From CAZNPU01 sp964575335 (lineage in GTDB: Bacteria > Planctomycetota > Phycisphaerae > Phycisphaerales > SM1A02): 64,000 bases of DNA. Below the pieces are notes generated by a model. It was given only the letters and a program-made list of their open reading frames with translations. It did not search any database and was not told the origin of the DNA. The first letter of the stretch is position 1. Every line of letters begins with the position of its first letter. The stretch spans positions 50,829 to 114,828 of the forward strand of contig CAZNPU010000008.1 of the NCBI GenBank assembly GCA_964575335.1. Reading direction: 5' to 3'. Positions 26,093 to 34,595 of this stretch are shown one piece after another. The translations under genes were made by a program, and so were the position numbers.

Positions 26093-26694
26093 GTACGCCG
26101 TTGAGTACGCAGCAGCTTTTCAGTCAGCGGATCGAAGGATCACTCGCTGCCATCGCCTCGTTGCGCCAAGAGCTTGATGAACTGGCTGCGATCGCGGCAG
26201 CATTGACGAAATGCCTGCAGGCCAACGGCACGATTTATACCGCAGGAAACGGCGGCTCGGCTGCGGAAGCGCTGCACCTTGCTGAAGAACTGATCGGGCG
26301 ATATCGCAGCAACCGTTCCCCGCTGCGAGCGATATGCCTGAACGCTGACCCCACAGCCCTGACCTGCATCGCCAATGATTTTGGCTTCGATCGCGTCTTT
26401 GCGAGGCAATGCCAGTCGCTGCTGTTGCCGCAGGATGTCCTGGTTGTGCTTTCGACTTCAGGAAACAGTCCCAACATTATCGAAGCATTGAAGATCGCCA
26501 GGGCCAAGGGGGCAACAACCATTGGCCTGCTCGGACGTGACGGCGGCGCATGCCGCGCATTATGCGACTATGCCATCGTGGTGGCGGCGTCAGCCAGCGG
26601 CGGCGACTCGGCCCATATACAAGAAGCGCATCAGGTTGTCATTCATCTCCTGTGCGAAGCGCTTGAAGCCAACGCCAACGAGCGGCCAACCTAG
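26089..26694 (+). CDS. Phosphoheptose isomerase-like SIS-domain protein
   Basis: Protein of 201 residues with a GmhA-type SIS fold: YTAGNGGSAAEALHLAEELI, VLSTSGNSPNIIEALK, and SAHIQEAHQVVIHLLCE with a conserved His. GmhA converts sedoheptulose 7-phosphate to glycero-manno-heptose 7-phosphate, first step of the heptose route for LPS core. This fits the LPS export genes at the window start. ATG 26089 overlaps the upstream stop by 4 bases. The other hldE/gmhB genes are not present here. Confidence 0.85.
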   Translation: MSTPLSTQQLFSQRIEGSLAAIASLRQELDELAAIAAALTKCLQANGTIYTAGNGGSAAEALHLAEELIGRYRSNRSPLRAICLNADPTALTCIANDFGFDRVFARQCQSLLLPQDVLVVLSTSGNSPNIIEALKIARAKGATTIGLLGRDGGACRALCDYAIVVAASASGGDSAHIQEAHQVVIHLLCEALEANANERPT

Positions 26695-26994
26695 CGGTCC
26701 GCTCACATCATCGCCATCAATATCAGCGTCCCCGGCCGCCGAAAAAGATTATCGGACGTTCGGTGCGAACCTTATCGCGCCGGAAGCGACGCGAAATGGG
26801 TGTTTTCACACAAATTCCTGCGCAATCTGCAGTTAGCCGGTTGAACGCAATCAATTTTGATGGCATCTTATCTCGTGAACGGCGCGAACCGGCAGGCATC
26901 TGCCCGGCGCACCGTGCGTATTGCGTCGTCGTCGATCGTATGGGACGAATGGGGTTCCTGTACGGTCGCCGCGCCTGTTCATCTGGAGAAAGAG
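26695..26994 (+). other. Intergenic stretch upstream of surface-protein gene
   Basis: Exactly 300 bases with no credible gene. No sigma54 -24/-12 match was found on inspection. CTGGAGAAAG before 26995 serves as the ribosome binding site. Confidence 0.4.
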
Positions 26995-27738
26995 ATGAGC
27001 TCGACATATCTGGCATCCGCAACCGTCATCACAGCAAGCCTGCTTCTTTCCAGCGCAGCCCACGCTGGATCGATTGTCATTGACGGACTGGGCGGTCCGG
27101 TCACCATGAACTCCGCCACCATCCCCGGCATGTTCGACAACAGCTCGCCGGTTTTCACCAGCGCAGCGCTCAATGCGGCGCACAGCTTCCTGCACGCCAG
27201 CGGCATCTCGACTGCGGGCGTCGTCACCTTCCTGCTTGCTGACACCGATCATGGCCTGAGCTTCCTGGCACTGGTTGATGACAACACCGCCGAAGTTGTC
27301 GAAGGCTCATCGCTTGTCTCGCAACTGGGCATGTCCACAACAGCGCCGGCCACAGCAAGTCATTGGGTCAACGATTACAATCAGGATATCACGGCGCTGA
27401 TCAATCCGTTCAACCTCACCAAGACCGCCGCAGGCAACTTCTCGTGGGAGCAAGGCAGCGGTGACGCCTTCGCCTGGTCGAACCTGAATGTTGGTGACGG
27501 CGTTACCTTCAACTTCACCAGCTTCAACGCGCCTGCTTTGGCCTCAATTGACACGTTCCAGTTCGTGTCGTGGACAGGATCGGGCTGGGAAGTGGTCGGG
27601 CTTGGATCATTTTCCGATCAGGGCCAGTTCGCATTCTCATTCACGGTCGTGCCGATTCCCGCAGCTATCGGCATGGGCCTGGCGGGTCTGCTGGGCATTG
27701 GCGCTGTTCGGCTCGGTCGGCGACGGCTCAGGTCGTAA
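26995..27738 (+). CDS. Exosortase-substrate-like surface protein
   Basis: Secreted protein of 247 residues. A signal peptide of about 24 residues ends in SSAAHA. The mature region is rich in A, S, T and N with no recognised catalytic domain. The C-terminus has the sorting-signal layout seen in planctomycete PEP-CTERM-like proteins: VVPIPAAIG, a hydrophobic stretch (GLAGLLGIGAVRLG) and the arginine cluster RRRLR at the very end. Exosortase in this window is the probable processing enzyme. GGAGAAAG precedes ATG 26995. The function beyond being a surface or secreted protein is unknown. Confidence 0.75.
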   Translation: MSSTYLASATVITASLLLSSAAHAGSIVIDGLGGPVTMNSATIPGMFDNSSPVFTSAALNAAHSFLHASGISTAGVVTFLLADTDHGLSFLALVDDNTAEVVEGSSLVSQLGMSTTAPATASHWVNDYNQDITALINPFNLTKTAAGNFSWEQGSGDAFAWSNLNVGDGVTFNFTSFNAPALASIDTFQFVSWTGSGWEVVGLGSFSDQGQFAFSFTVVPIPAAIGMGLAGLLGIGAVRLGRRRLRS

Positions 27739-27961
27739 CGCTCATCCCCCGAACGCAGCAGAGCGGGGACCATCGAACTCACTAGGTCGCCTGACGTAGT
27801 TTGGTGTTAGTGGCGGTTCACTTCTGTGACGCGACTCCGCGCGGTGATATTGTTTGAGTGACGAAACATATGTCGGCGCCGTCACCGGACGTGGGTATAC
27901 CGGCATATACATCGCAGCTCGATGCCGCGAGGGGATGTCCGCGGAAAGGAGTGCAGCGTCA

Positions 27962-28720
27962 ATGAACGCACGCAGACTGACCATGACGGTTTCGATCGTG
28001 GCGGCGATGACCTTCCACCATAACACCGCCGATGGCGGGACACTGCTGTTCATTTCAAATCCCACCCAGACCAATCACTCGCCAAACAGCAGCCCGAACG
28101 CCTCAATGCAAGGCAACATCTTTGTCCATAATTTCCAGAGCGGACTGATCCGAACGCCCGGCCTGACGGCACGCAATGGCAACGTAGGCACGACGGCTGG
28201 ACTTCTTTCCAGCCAGGCCGATGCCGCTGGCAATGACAGTTCCTCACAAGCCAGTGGCCTGCAGAACCTCGCGCGTTTAGCCAATGCGCGTCGCTCCAGT
28301 AGCTCAGGCAACGCCGACAGCGCTGCCGACCTGCTCTGGGCAAAGCAGTCGACCAGCCCCAGCGATACGTTCAGAACCCGAGATGAAGGCGGGCTGCTTA
28401 TCAGCCAATGGATTGCCCAGATGCGCGCCACGGTCAACCGCAGCAACAGCAGTGATGCTGCATCCGGCGATGACAACAACAACGGCTTCTTCGGCGTCGC
28501 CCCCAATCCGGTCATCACCAACGTTCCGATTCAAACCAGCCCGACACGCGTCGAAAAAAATACTCCTGCGCAGCCGACGCATGGCGGCAGTTACGCTGTC
28601 GTACCGGTCCCCGCCCCTGTCGGTATCGGGCTTGCGGGTCTCCTTGGCGCAGCGTTCCTGCGGCATCGCACACAGGCGATAAGCGCAGCAACCAAAGGCT
28701 CTGGAACCGGGCACGGCTGA
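27962..28720 (+). CDS. Exosortase-substrate-like surface protein, serine/asparagine-rich
   Basis: Protein of about 252 residues with a signal-like N-terminus (MNARRLTMTVSIVAAMTFHH) and a long low-complexity middle rich in S, N, A and D. The C-terminal sorting signal resembles that of the neighbouring gene: VVPVPAPVG, then GIGLAGLLGAAFLRHR. Here the hydrophobic segment is followed by about 17 further residues (ISAATKGSGTGHG end) rather than ending at the basic cluster. Start choice is between ATG 27962 (AAAGGAG upstream) and ATG 27935. No enzymatic domain is visible. Confidence 0.65.
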   Translation: MNARRLTMTVSIVAAMTFHHNTADGGTLLFISNPTQTNHSPNSSPNASMQGNIFVHNFQSGLIRTPGLTARNGNVGTTAGLLSSQADAAGNDSSSQASGLQNLARLANARRSSSSGNADSAADLLWAKQSTSPSDTFRTRDEGGLLISQWIAQMRATVNRSNSSDAASGDDNNNGFFGVAPNPVITNVPIQTSPTRVEKNTPAQPTHGGSYAVVPVPAPVGIGLAGLLGAAFLRHRTQAISAATKGSGTGHG

Positions 28721-28799
28721 ACATGGACAGTCGGCCTGAGCTGCTGTGAAGGAAATTGCGAAGGAAAAAAGAAGAAGCAGGACTGGGCGCAATAACGCT

Positions 28800-28890
28800 G
28801 ACGGGGTGAAAGGTGATCTGCTGGTGACAAGGTGACCTGCTTCGTCTGTTACTCCGTCACCTCTGCACCTTGTTGTGTTGTTTGTCACCT
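28800..28890. repeat. Degenerate heptad-type intergenic repeat (GGTGAC/CAAGG units)
   Basis: Units such as GGTGATCTGCTGGTGACAAG and GTCACCTCTGCACCTTGT recur here and, in related form, at 30036-30078 and 30195-30290. They are non-coding and lie between convergent genes. The sequence resembles short degenerate repeats that are common between genes in several bacterial phyla. Confidence 0.4.
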
Positions 28891-29940
28891 TTACCCCGCC
28901 ACTTTGATTGCCTGGTCTTTGAGCGGCCTCCACCAGTCTTCGTGCGACTTGTACCACGTTATTGTCTGCTCGAGCGCATCGGGCCAAGCGCTGCGTGTGG
29001 GTTGCCAGCCAAGCTCTCGTTTGATTTTGCTGGCGTCAATGGCGTAACGGCGATCGTGTCCCAGACGGTCGGGCACGAACTGAATCATCTCCTCGCCAAA
29101 GCCGAGGCATTGCAGGATCATGCGGGTGAGCTCGTTGTTGCTGCGCTCGTTGTTGCCGCCGATGTTATACACCTCGCCCGGCTGACCGCGTTCAAGCACC
29201 GCCAGAACAGCCTCGCAATGATCGATCACATGCAGCCAGTCACGCACATTTTTGCCGTCACCGTACAGCGGCACTTTCTTGCCGTCGATGAGGTTGGTGA
29301 CAAAGAGCGGAATCACCTTTTCCGGATATTGATACGGTCCGAAATTGTTGCTGCATCGCGTCACGCACACCGGCATGCCGAAGGTGTGGTGATACGCCAG
29401 CGCGAGCATGTCGCTGGCGGCTTTGGAAGCTGAGTACGGGCTGCTGGGCTGCAGGGGCGTCTGTTCGGTAAACAGCAAATCGGGCCGGTCCAGCGGAAGC
29501 TGGCCGTAGACCTCATCGGTGCCGATATGAACGAATTTCTGAATCGTTCCAGCCTGCCTCGCAGCATCCAGCATCACCTGCGTGCCCTGCACGTTGGTGG
29601 AAACGAACGGCCCGGAATCCATGATCGAACGATCAACATGGCTCTCAGCAGCAAAATGCACGATTGCATCGCAGCGATGGTCCGCAATCGCAGCCGCCAC
29701 CGCATCGCGATCACGGATATCAGCGTGAATAAACACATAACGCGGGTCGTTCTCCACGTCACGCAGATTGGCGAGATTGCCCGCGTAGGTCAGGGCATCA
29801 AAATTCACCACCCGCCACGTCGGCCGCTGCTGCAGCACGAAGCGGACGAAGTTCGAACCAATGAAGCCGGCCCCGCCGGTCACAAGAACCGTCCTGGCCT
29901 CATGCGACGCTGCTGATGCTGATGATGCTGAATTCGTCAT
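28891..29940 (-). CDS. rfbB: dTDP-glucose 4,6-dehydratase
   Basis: Enzyme of 349 residues converting dTDP-glucose to dTDP-4-keto-6-deoxyglucose. The Rossmann motif is GGAGFIGSNFVRFVL, and the active-site TDEVYG carries the Asp-Glu pair for dehydration. The catalytic YSASKAASD gives Tyr-x3-Lys, with SNNFGPYQYPEK and DWLHVIDHCEA also diagnostic. ATG 29940 is preferred over TTG 29958. It belongs with RfbA (34596-35390) and the cupin (46258-46809) in dTDP-rhamnose-like sugar supply. It is separated from them by the cysteine dioxygenase/regulator unit and is flanked by intergenic repeats on both sides. Confidence 0.92.
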   Translation of the reverse strand: MTNSASSASAASHEARTVLVTGGAGFIGSNFVRFVLQQRPTWRVVNFDALTYAGNLANLRDVENDPRYVFIHADIRDRDAVAAAIADHRCDAIVHFAAESHVDRSIMDSGPFVSTNVQGTQVMLDAARQAGTIQKFVHIGTDEVYGQLPLDRPDLLFTEQTPLQPSSPYSASKAASDMLALAYHHTFGMPVCVTRCSNNFGPYQYPEKVIPLFVTNLIDGKKVPLYGDGKNVRDWLHVIDHCEAVLAVLERGQPGEVYNIGGNNERSNNELTRMILQCLGFGEEMIQFVPDRLGHDRRYAIDASKIKRELGWQPTRSAWPDALEQTITWYKSHEDWWRPLKDQAIKVAG

Positions 29941-30286
29941 GGATGCAGATGGTACCAATTCGTTGACCGCCGATCACGACTGCTGCGATTTTCGCACTGC
30001 GAATGCGAAACCTGCATGTCGAGCCTGACAGAAAAACAGGCAGACAGACAAGGGGCTGAGGAGACAAGGAGATGAGGAGCGTCGCTATCCGCCGCCGATT
30101 TATTCACCGCGGAGAATGCGGAGAACGCGGAGCAGAGAACATGAGGGTTCGATCCGAATGACTAGTCAGTCATCGAACTTGGCAAGATGATCTGCTCCAC
30201 CATCCTCATCACCTCTGCACCTTGTCATCTTGTTACCTTGTCAGTTCTCCTGTCTCCTCATCTTGTCTCCTTGTCCCTTGTCTTAC
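29941..30286. repeat. Intergenic repeat region: CGGAG units and inverted GACAAGG units
   Basis: The left part (30036-30078) reads as ACAGACAAGGGGCTGAGG then AGACAAGGAGATGAGG. The right part (30240-30290) reads as TCTCCTCATCTTGTCTCC then TTGTCCCTTGTC, which is its approximate reverse complement. The pair therefore forms a long imperfect inverted repeat. Between them, 30098-30135 contains TTCACCGCGGAGAATGCGG and further CGGAG units, a copy of the element also at 61771-61801 and 61911-61945. No gene is present. Confidence 0.5.
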
Positions 30287-31897
30287 TTATTCCGATCGAG
30301 GCTGCCGATAGGCTTTCCAGTCAATTCCCAACTTGCGCATGCGCCATCGCAGCGTGTCGGGGTTGACCTGCAACAGCCTTGCTGCCCCGTAAGGTCCTTC
30401 AACACGTCCATGCGTTGCGCGCAGGGCTTGTTCGATGTGACGCCGCACGACGGACTCCAGGGGCATGATCTGCGGGTTTTGACTGCCGTTACTGCTGGAT
30501 ACGAACTGCGTGTCGGCTGTATTCCGCTCGCTCGGCGTTCTCATCGGCTCAATTGCGCCAAGAGCCTTGGCAAATTCAAGCGTTCGGCCGTCGCCGAGAA
30601 TCGCAGCACGATCGACAACAGCCGCCAGTTCGCGAATGTTGCCCGGCCAGTGATAGGCGCTCAGAAGCTCGATGTCCTGCGGCGAGGCCTGGCAAGGCTG
30701 CAGGCCAAAACGTCGCGCAGCGCGGGCGGCAAAATGGCTGACCAAAGCCGGAAGATCGCCAAGCCTCTCCCGAAGCGGGGGCAGCAGCACCGGAAAAACG
30801 GCAAGGCGATACCACAGGTCTTCTCGGAACCGCCGCTCGCGCACCATCGTCGCCAGATCCTGATGCGTCGCAGCGATGATGCGCACATCAACGCAAATCG
30901 GCGCCTGCGCGCCTACGCGTTCAAGCTGGCCGTCCTGAAGGATTCGAAGCAGACGAACCTGCGCTGCTGGCGGAAGCTCGCCGATTTCATCAAGAAAAAG
31001 CGTCCCGCCGTTGGCCCGCTCAAACCACCCCTTGCGCTGCTCCGTCGCGCCGGTGAACGAACCTTTTTCGTGACCGAACAACTGTGAATCAATGAGTTCC
31101 GGCGGAATCGCGCCGCAGTTCACGCGAAGAAACGGCGCTGCGGCCCGTGTCGATCGGGTATGAATCGAGCGCGCGATCACCTCTTTGCCCGTACCGGTTT
31201 CGCCAAGAATCAGCACGGGAACATCGGAGCGAGCGACCAGACACATGCGCTCAAACACAGCCCGAAGCCCGCCTTCTGCTCCGATGATCACATCGTTCAA
31301 ATCCTCTTTGCCAAGCCTGCTGAGCAAACGCTGCTTATCCGCCTCAGCCGCCTCTCGCAATCTCGCCAGCTCACGCAACCGAGCGTCGTTGGCGACAGCG
31401 TTTGCAAATGGCTCCAGGAGAATCCGCAGCAGTTGCGCCTTGCGTGCATCAAAACGCACACCCTCACGACTGATAACCGCCACAACACCGACCGCCTCGC
31501 CATCGGCACTGAGCGGAGCCAGCAGCACATCAACTCGATCATCAGCAATCGGCACAAGCTCTCGCCATCGCGATTGCCTCCGCTCCCGATATGGCAGGTG
31601 CACGATCTCGCCCGATCGGCACCATTGCACGATGCGCCGCATAGCGTGCTGTGACAGCTCCGTGCGAACGACGGGCACCGCCGGCTTGTCGCAACAGCGC
31701 CCGATAGCCATGGTGAACAGGAGCCGACGCTCACGCTCCAAACGCAGGAAATGAACCGCTGCCAGGTCAAAGCGGGCAGCCATTGCCGCAGCGATGGCGT
31801 CGGCGGCTTCCTCAATCCGCGGATGGCGGCATACCTCACGCCAGACGCTCAGCACGAGCGAGGCGGCAGGCTTATTCGGCAAGGCAGGCTGAAGCAT
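30287..31897 (-). CDS. Sigma54-dependent activator with GAF-like sensor domain
   Basis: Protein of 536 residues of the FhlA/NorR-like layout. A GAF-like domain (about 25-170) replaces the receiver, so activity probably responds to a small ligand or redox signal rather than phosphorylation. The AAA+ domain has Walker A GETGTGKE, the sigma54 loop GSFTGA and Walker B GGTLFLDEIGE. The C-terminal Fis-like helix-turn-helix includes YGAARLLQVNPDTLRWRMRKL. It diverges from the cysteine dioxygenase fusion gene. The shared 158-base interval contains a -24/-12 promoter and repeated sites, so it is the probable activator of that gene and could also control itself. Confidence 0.9.
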   Translation of the reverse strand: MLQPALPNKPAASLVLSVWREVCRHPRIEEAADAIAAAMAARFDLAAVHFLRLERERRLLFTMAIGRCCDKPAVPVVRTELSQHAMRRIVQWCRSGEIVHLPYRERRQSRWRELVPIADDRVDVLLAPLSADGEAVGVVAVISREGVRFDARKAQLLRILLEPFANAVANDARLRELARLREAAEADKQRLLSRLGKEDLNDVIIGAEGGLRAVFERMCLVARSDVPVLILGETGTGKEVIARSIHTRSTRAAAPFLRVNCGAIPPELIDSQLFGHEKGSFTGATEQRKGWFERANGGTLFLDEIGELPPAAQVRLLRILQDGQLERVGAQAPICVDVRIIAATHQDLATMVRERRFREDLWYRLAVFPVLLPPLRERLGDLPALVSHFAARAARRFGLQPCQASPQDIELLSAYHWPGNIRELAAVVDRAAILGDGRTLEFAKALGAIEPMRTPSERNTADTQFVSSSNGSQNPQIMPLESVVRRHIEQALRATHGRVEGPYGAARLLQVNPDTLRWRMRKLGIDWKAYRQPRSE

Positions 31898-31905
31898 ACC
31901 GGTAT
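31896..31905. promoter_or_regulatory. Perfect 10-base palindrome at the activator start codon
   Basis: ATACCGGTAT is self-complementary and covers the first bases of the activator gene. It abuts the first copy of the ATACAACAGA direct repeat. It could be an autoregulatory binding site. Confidence 0.35.
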
Positions 31906-31961
31906 ATACAACAGATATTCCTTGGCTACAAACAGAAAATCCGTGGAATACAACAGAATAT
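31906..31961. promoter_or_regulatory. Direct repeat pair, candidate enhancer for sigma54 activator
   Basis: ATACAACAGATAT (31906-31918) and ATACAACAGAATAT (31948-31961) share ATACAACAGA and are 42 bases apart, exactly four helical turns. They lie 35-90 bases upstream of the -24 element of the cysteine dioxygenase fusion gene. An inverted TATTCC/GGAATA pair also occurs within the interval. This is the position expected of activator binding sites. Confidence 0.5.
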
Positions 31962-31995
31962 GGATATCAACCACGATTCCGAGCGTCTGGACGCA

Positions 31996-32011
31996 TGGCA
32001 TGGCCGTTGCA
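31996..32011 (+). promoter_or_regulatory. Sigma54 (-24/-12) promoter of cysteine dioxygenase fusion gene
   Basis: TGGCATGGCCGTTGCA matches the consensus TGGCACG-N4-TTGCW with one difference (C to T at the sixth base). The invariant GG and GC are separated by exactly 10 bases. The predicted transcription start near 32022 leaves a leader of about 34 bases before ATG 32056. A sigma54 activator gene diverges immediately upstream. Confidence 0.75.
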
Positions 32012-32055
32012 TTGGCAGATGACTGTCCTTGTCTATCACTGTGAGTGCATCGCCC

Positions 32056-34026
32056 ATGAAAACAGCCGCCTCTTCAACTTCATCTTCTCCCGGCCTTGCC
32101 CGCCTGATCAGCAGCCTCGATCAACTGGGACCAGCCCCCCACTGGCAGGACATCCATCGCCTGCTGGAAACCACACCGCTTTCGTGGGACGACGTCGCCC
32201 CCTACGTGGAGGAAGACGATCGCTCATATCGCCGCTGGTCTGTGCATCGAACCGATGCGTACGAGTTATTGGTCATGACCTGGAAGCCCGGCCAGGAAAG
32301 CGCCGCTCACGATCATGCCGGCTCGTATTGTTGCCTGCGAGTGATCAAAGGCCGACTTGTCGAGACGCTTTACGAGCGGGCCAACGACGGCCTGGTTGAT
32401 CCGCAGCAGAAAACGACCATGAATGTCGGCGAGGTCACGTCCGATCCCGGACGCGTCATCCATTCGCTGCACAACACCGAAAGCGATGAAACCCTTGCCA
32501 CCGTGCATGTGTACTCGCCGCCGCTGCCTGAATTGCGACGATACGTCATCCGACCCCCAGCAGCACGGAAGCTTGATATCTTCGAACGAACGCCTGTGCC
32601 GAACGCCCAGACGGTTCTGATCGCAGGCGGCGGGTTCTGCGGCACGATGGTCGCAGCCAACCTGATGCGGCTTGGCAGTCAGCGCAAACATCCGCTTCAC
32701 ATCATCATCGTCGACAAACAGGCAACCTTCGGCGAAGGTGCCGCATACCGCACCAGCGATGCACGGCATCTGCTCAACGTCCCCGCAGGCCGCATGAGTG
32801 CATGGCCAGATCGGCCGGACGATTTCTTTCTCTGGGCACAACAGCGCGATCCGGCTGTCGCTCCATACGACTTCCTCCCCCGCCGACTCTACGGCCAGTA
32901 CGTTCGCGATATTTTTCTGACAGAAGCTTCCGCAGCAGCAGCATGGATCAGCGCGGAAATCATCAAAGATGAAGTCGTCCACGCCAGCCGGAGCGAAGAA
33001 GGCAGCTGGCACGTGGGAACCGCCTCCGGTCGCACACTCAAGGCTGGCGCAATGGTTCTCGCCACTGGACACCGTCCGCCCGAAGATATCACCGCTCACC
33101 GCTGGACCGGCCCCCGCAACAGGTACATCGCCGATCCGTGGTCATCGCTGGCGATCACTGCGATCGGTAAGGATGAGCCGGTTCTTGTGCTTGGCACGGG
33201 CCTCACCGCGGTGGATGTGATTCTCAGTTTGTCGGATTCACACCGAACTGCGCCGATCATCGCCGTCTCGCGGCGTGGCCTAATGCCGACGATCCACACT
33301 CCCTCGCCCGTGCAGCCGCAGAATCTGACAGATGTTGTTAATCATCTGCTGTCGGAAGCTGCAGGACCACTCACCGCCCGCCGCCTGGTCAAACAGGTGC
33401 GACAATTGGCTACGCACACAATGAGCCGGGGCGGCGACTGGCGCAGCGTCATCGACGGATTGCGTGCAGCGACGCCCGCACTGTGGCAGGCACTGCCGCC
33501 GGCGGAGCGGAAACGGTTTCTCCAGCACGTGCGGCCGTTCTGGGAAATCCATCGTCATCGCATGGCGACAAAGGTCGGCAAGACCGTGCAGGAGATGATC
33601 GACCAGGGCAGGCTGAGAATTCTCGCTGGGCATGTGGAGTCGTTTCACGCAACTGACGCAACCGTTCAGGCAAAGATCAGGCCGCGTTTGTCGTCTGATT
33701 GTCAGACGCTTGCTGTCGGCGCCGTCATCAACTGTACAGGGCCGGGAATCACAGCCAGCGCTCAGCACGATTCAGTCGTCGGCTCATTGATTCGAGCCGG
33801 CGAACTGGTGACGGACGAACTGAACCTGGGCGTCATCACCGGGCCAAACGGCGAGGCTCTGACCTCAAGCGGCCAGTGGAACAGCAGCCTCATCGTCATC
33901 GGAACACTGCGCAAGCCCACGCTGTGGGAATCGACAGCCGTACCCGAACTGCGACAACAGGCCCGCGACGCCGCCGAGACAATCCTGACCGCACTGCCCA
34001 CATTGGCGCCCGCCGCGGAGGCATAG
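32056..34026 (+). CDS. Cysteine dioxygenase fused to FAD/NAD(P)-binding oxidoreductase
   Basis: Protein of about 656 residues with two domains. Residues about 15-175 are a cysteine dioxygenase cupin. The three iron-binding histidines are H85 and H87 in AAHDHAGSY and H136 in GRVIHSLHN. Arg60 (YRRW) and Tyr153 (VHVYSPP) sit where human CDO has its substrate Arg60 and active-site Tyr157. Residues about 185-650 are an FAD-NAD(P)-binding domain: LIAGGGFCGTMVAANLM, GEGAAYRTSDARHLLNVPAG and the second dinucleotide site VLVLGTGLTAVDVILSL. CDO oxidises cysteine to cysteine sulfinate. The second domain may process the product or electrons. ATG 32056 lacks a clear Shine-Dalgarno sequence. Transcription is probably sigma54-dependent. 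Confidence 0.85.
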   Translation: MKTAASSTSSSPGLARLISSLDQLGPAPHWQDIHRLLETTPLSWDDVAPYVEEDDRSYRRWSVHRTDAYELLVMTWKPGQESAAHDHAGSYCCLRVIKGRLVETLYERANDGLVDPQQKTTMNVGEVTSDPGRVIHSLHNTESDETLATVHVYSPPLPELRRYVIRPPAARKLDIFERTPVPNAQTVLIAGGGFCGTMVAANLMRLGSQRKHPLHIIIVDKQATFGEGAAYRTSDARHLLNVPAGRMSAWPDRPDDFFLWAQQRDPAVAPYDFLPRRLYGQYVRDIFLTEASAAAAWISAEIIKDEVVHASRSEEGSWHVGTASGRTLKAGAMVLATGHRPPEDITAHRWTGPRNRYIADPWSSLAITAIGKDEPVLVLGTGLTAVDVILSLSDSHRTAPIIAVSRRGLMPTIHTPSPVQPQNLTDVVNHLLSEAAGPLTARRLVKQVRQLATHTMSRGGDWRSVIDGLRAATPALWQALPPAERKRFLQHVRPFWEIHRHRMATKVGKTVQEMIDQGRLRILAGHVESFHATDATVQAKIRPRLSSDCQTLAVGAVINCTGPGITASAQHDSVVGSLIRAGELVTDELNLGVITGPNGEALTSSGQWNSSLIVIGTLRKPTLWESTAVPELRQQARDAAETILTALPTLAPAAEA

Positions 34027-34109
34027 TGAGCCGATCGCCAAACCCAATGAAAATTCATTCAACATGCTTGACGGAAAGATAGTCGCTACGTGCAACGCAC
34101 CTACGCGCC

Positions 34110-34556
34110 CTACCCAATCTGCTCCGCCAGCGCGATGATGATGCCTTCAGGGCCGCGGATGTAGGCGAGCCGGTAGGCGTCCTCGTACTGCATTTGACCG
34201 ATAAGCTCGGCGTGATGCGGAGCGGCGCACAGACGTGCGATGACATCATCGATGTCATCGACAGTGAACATGATGCGACGAATGCCCAGCGCATTGATCG
34301 GCGCATCGACCGGGCCGAACCTGATCGCGTCCGGCGTGTGAAACTTATCCAGCTCGATTTTCTGCCCATCAGGCGTGCGCAACGTTACAAGCGTGGCTCG
34401 GACGTTGTGCGGCGTCAGGCCGATCAGTTGCGCAACCAATGGCCCCTCGACTGTCGTCTCGCCTTCAAGCGTGAGGCCTAACTCAATGAAGAAGGCCTTC
34501 ACCGCTTCGAGATCGTCGACAACGATCAGGACGTTGTCCAATCGTTTCAGCGCCAT
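34110..34556 (-). CDS. VOC-family (glyoxalase/bleomycin-resistance fold) protein
   Basis: Protein of 148 residues with two beta-alpha-beta-beta-beta units: LDNVLIVVDDLEAVKAFFIE at the N-terminus and IRRIMFTVDDIDDVIARLC in the second half, ending YIRGPEGIIIALAEQIG with the conserved glutamate position replaced by alanine. VOC proteins include metal-dependent lyases, dioxygenases and binding proteins, so the substrate is unknown. It lies 39 bases after the RfbA stop on the same strand and may be co-transcribed, although it has no obvious link to polysaccharide. Confidence 0.8.
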   Translation of the reverse strand: MALKRLDNVLIVVDDLEAVKAFFIELGLTLEGETTVEGPLVAQLIGLTPHNVRATLVTLRTPDGQKIELDKFHTPDAIRFGPVDAPINALGIRRIMFTVDDIDDVIARLCAAPHHAELIGQMQYEDAYRLAYIRGPEGIIIALAEQIG

Positions 34557-34595
34557 TGCACGTCATCCATCCCCCGCGCCATATCGCTGGCTTCG

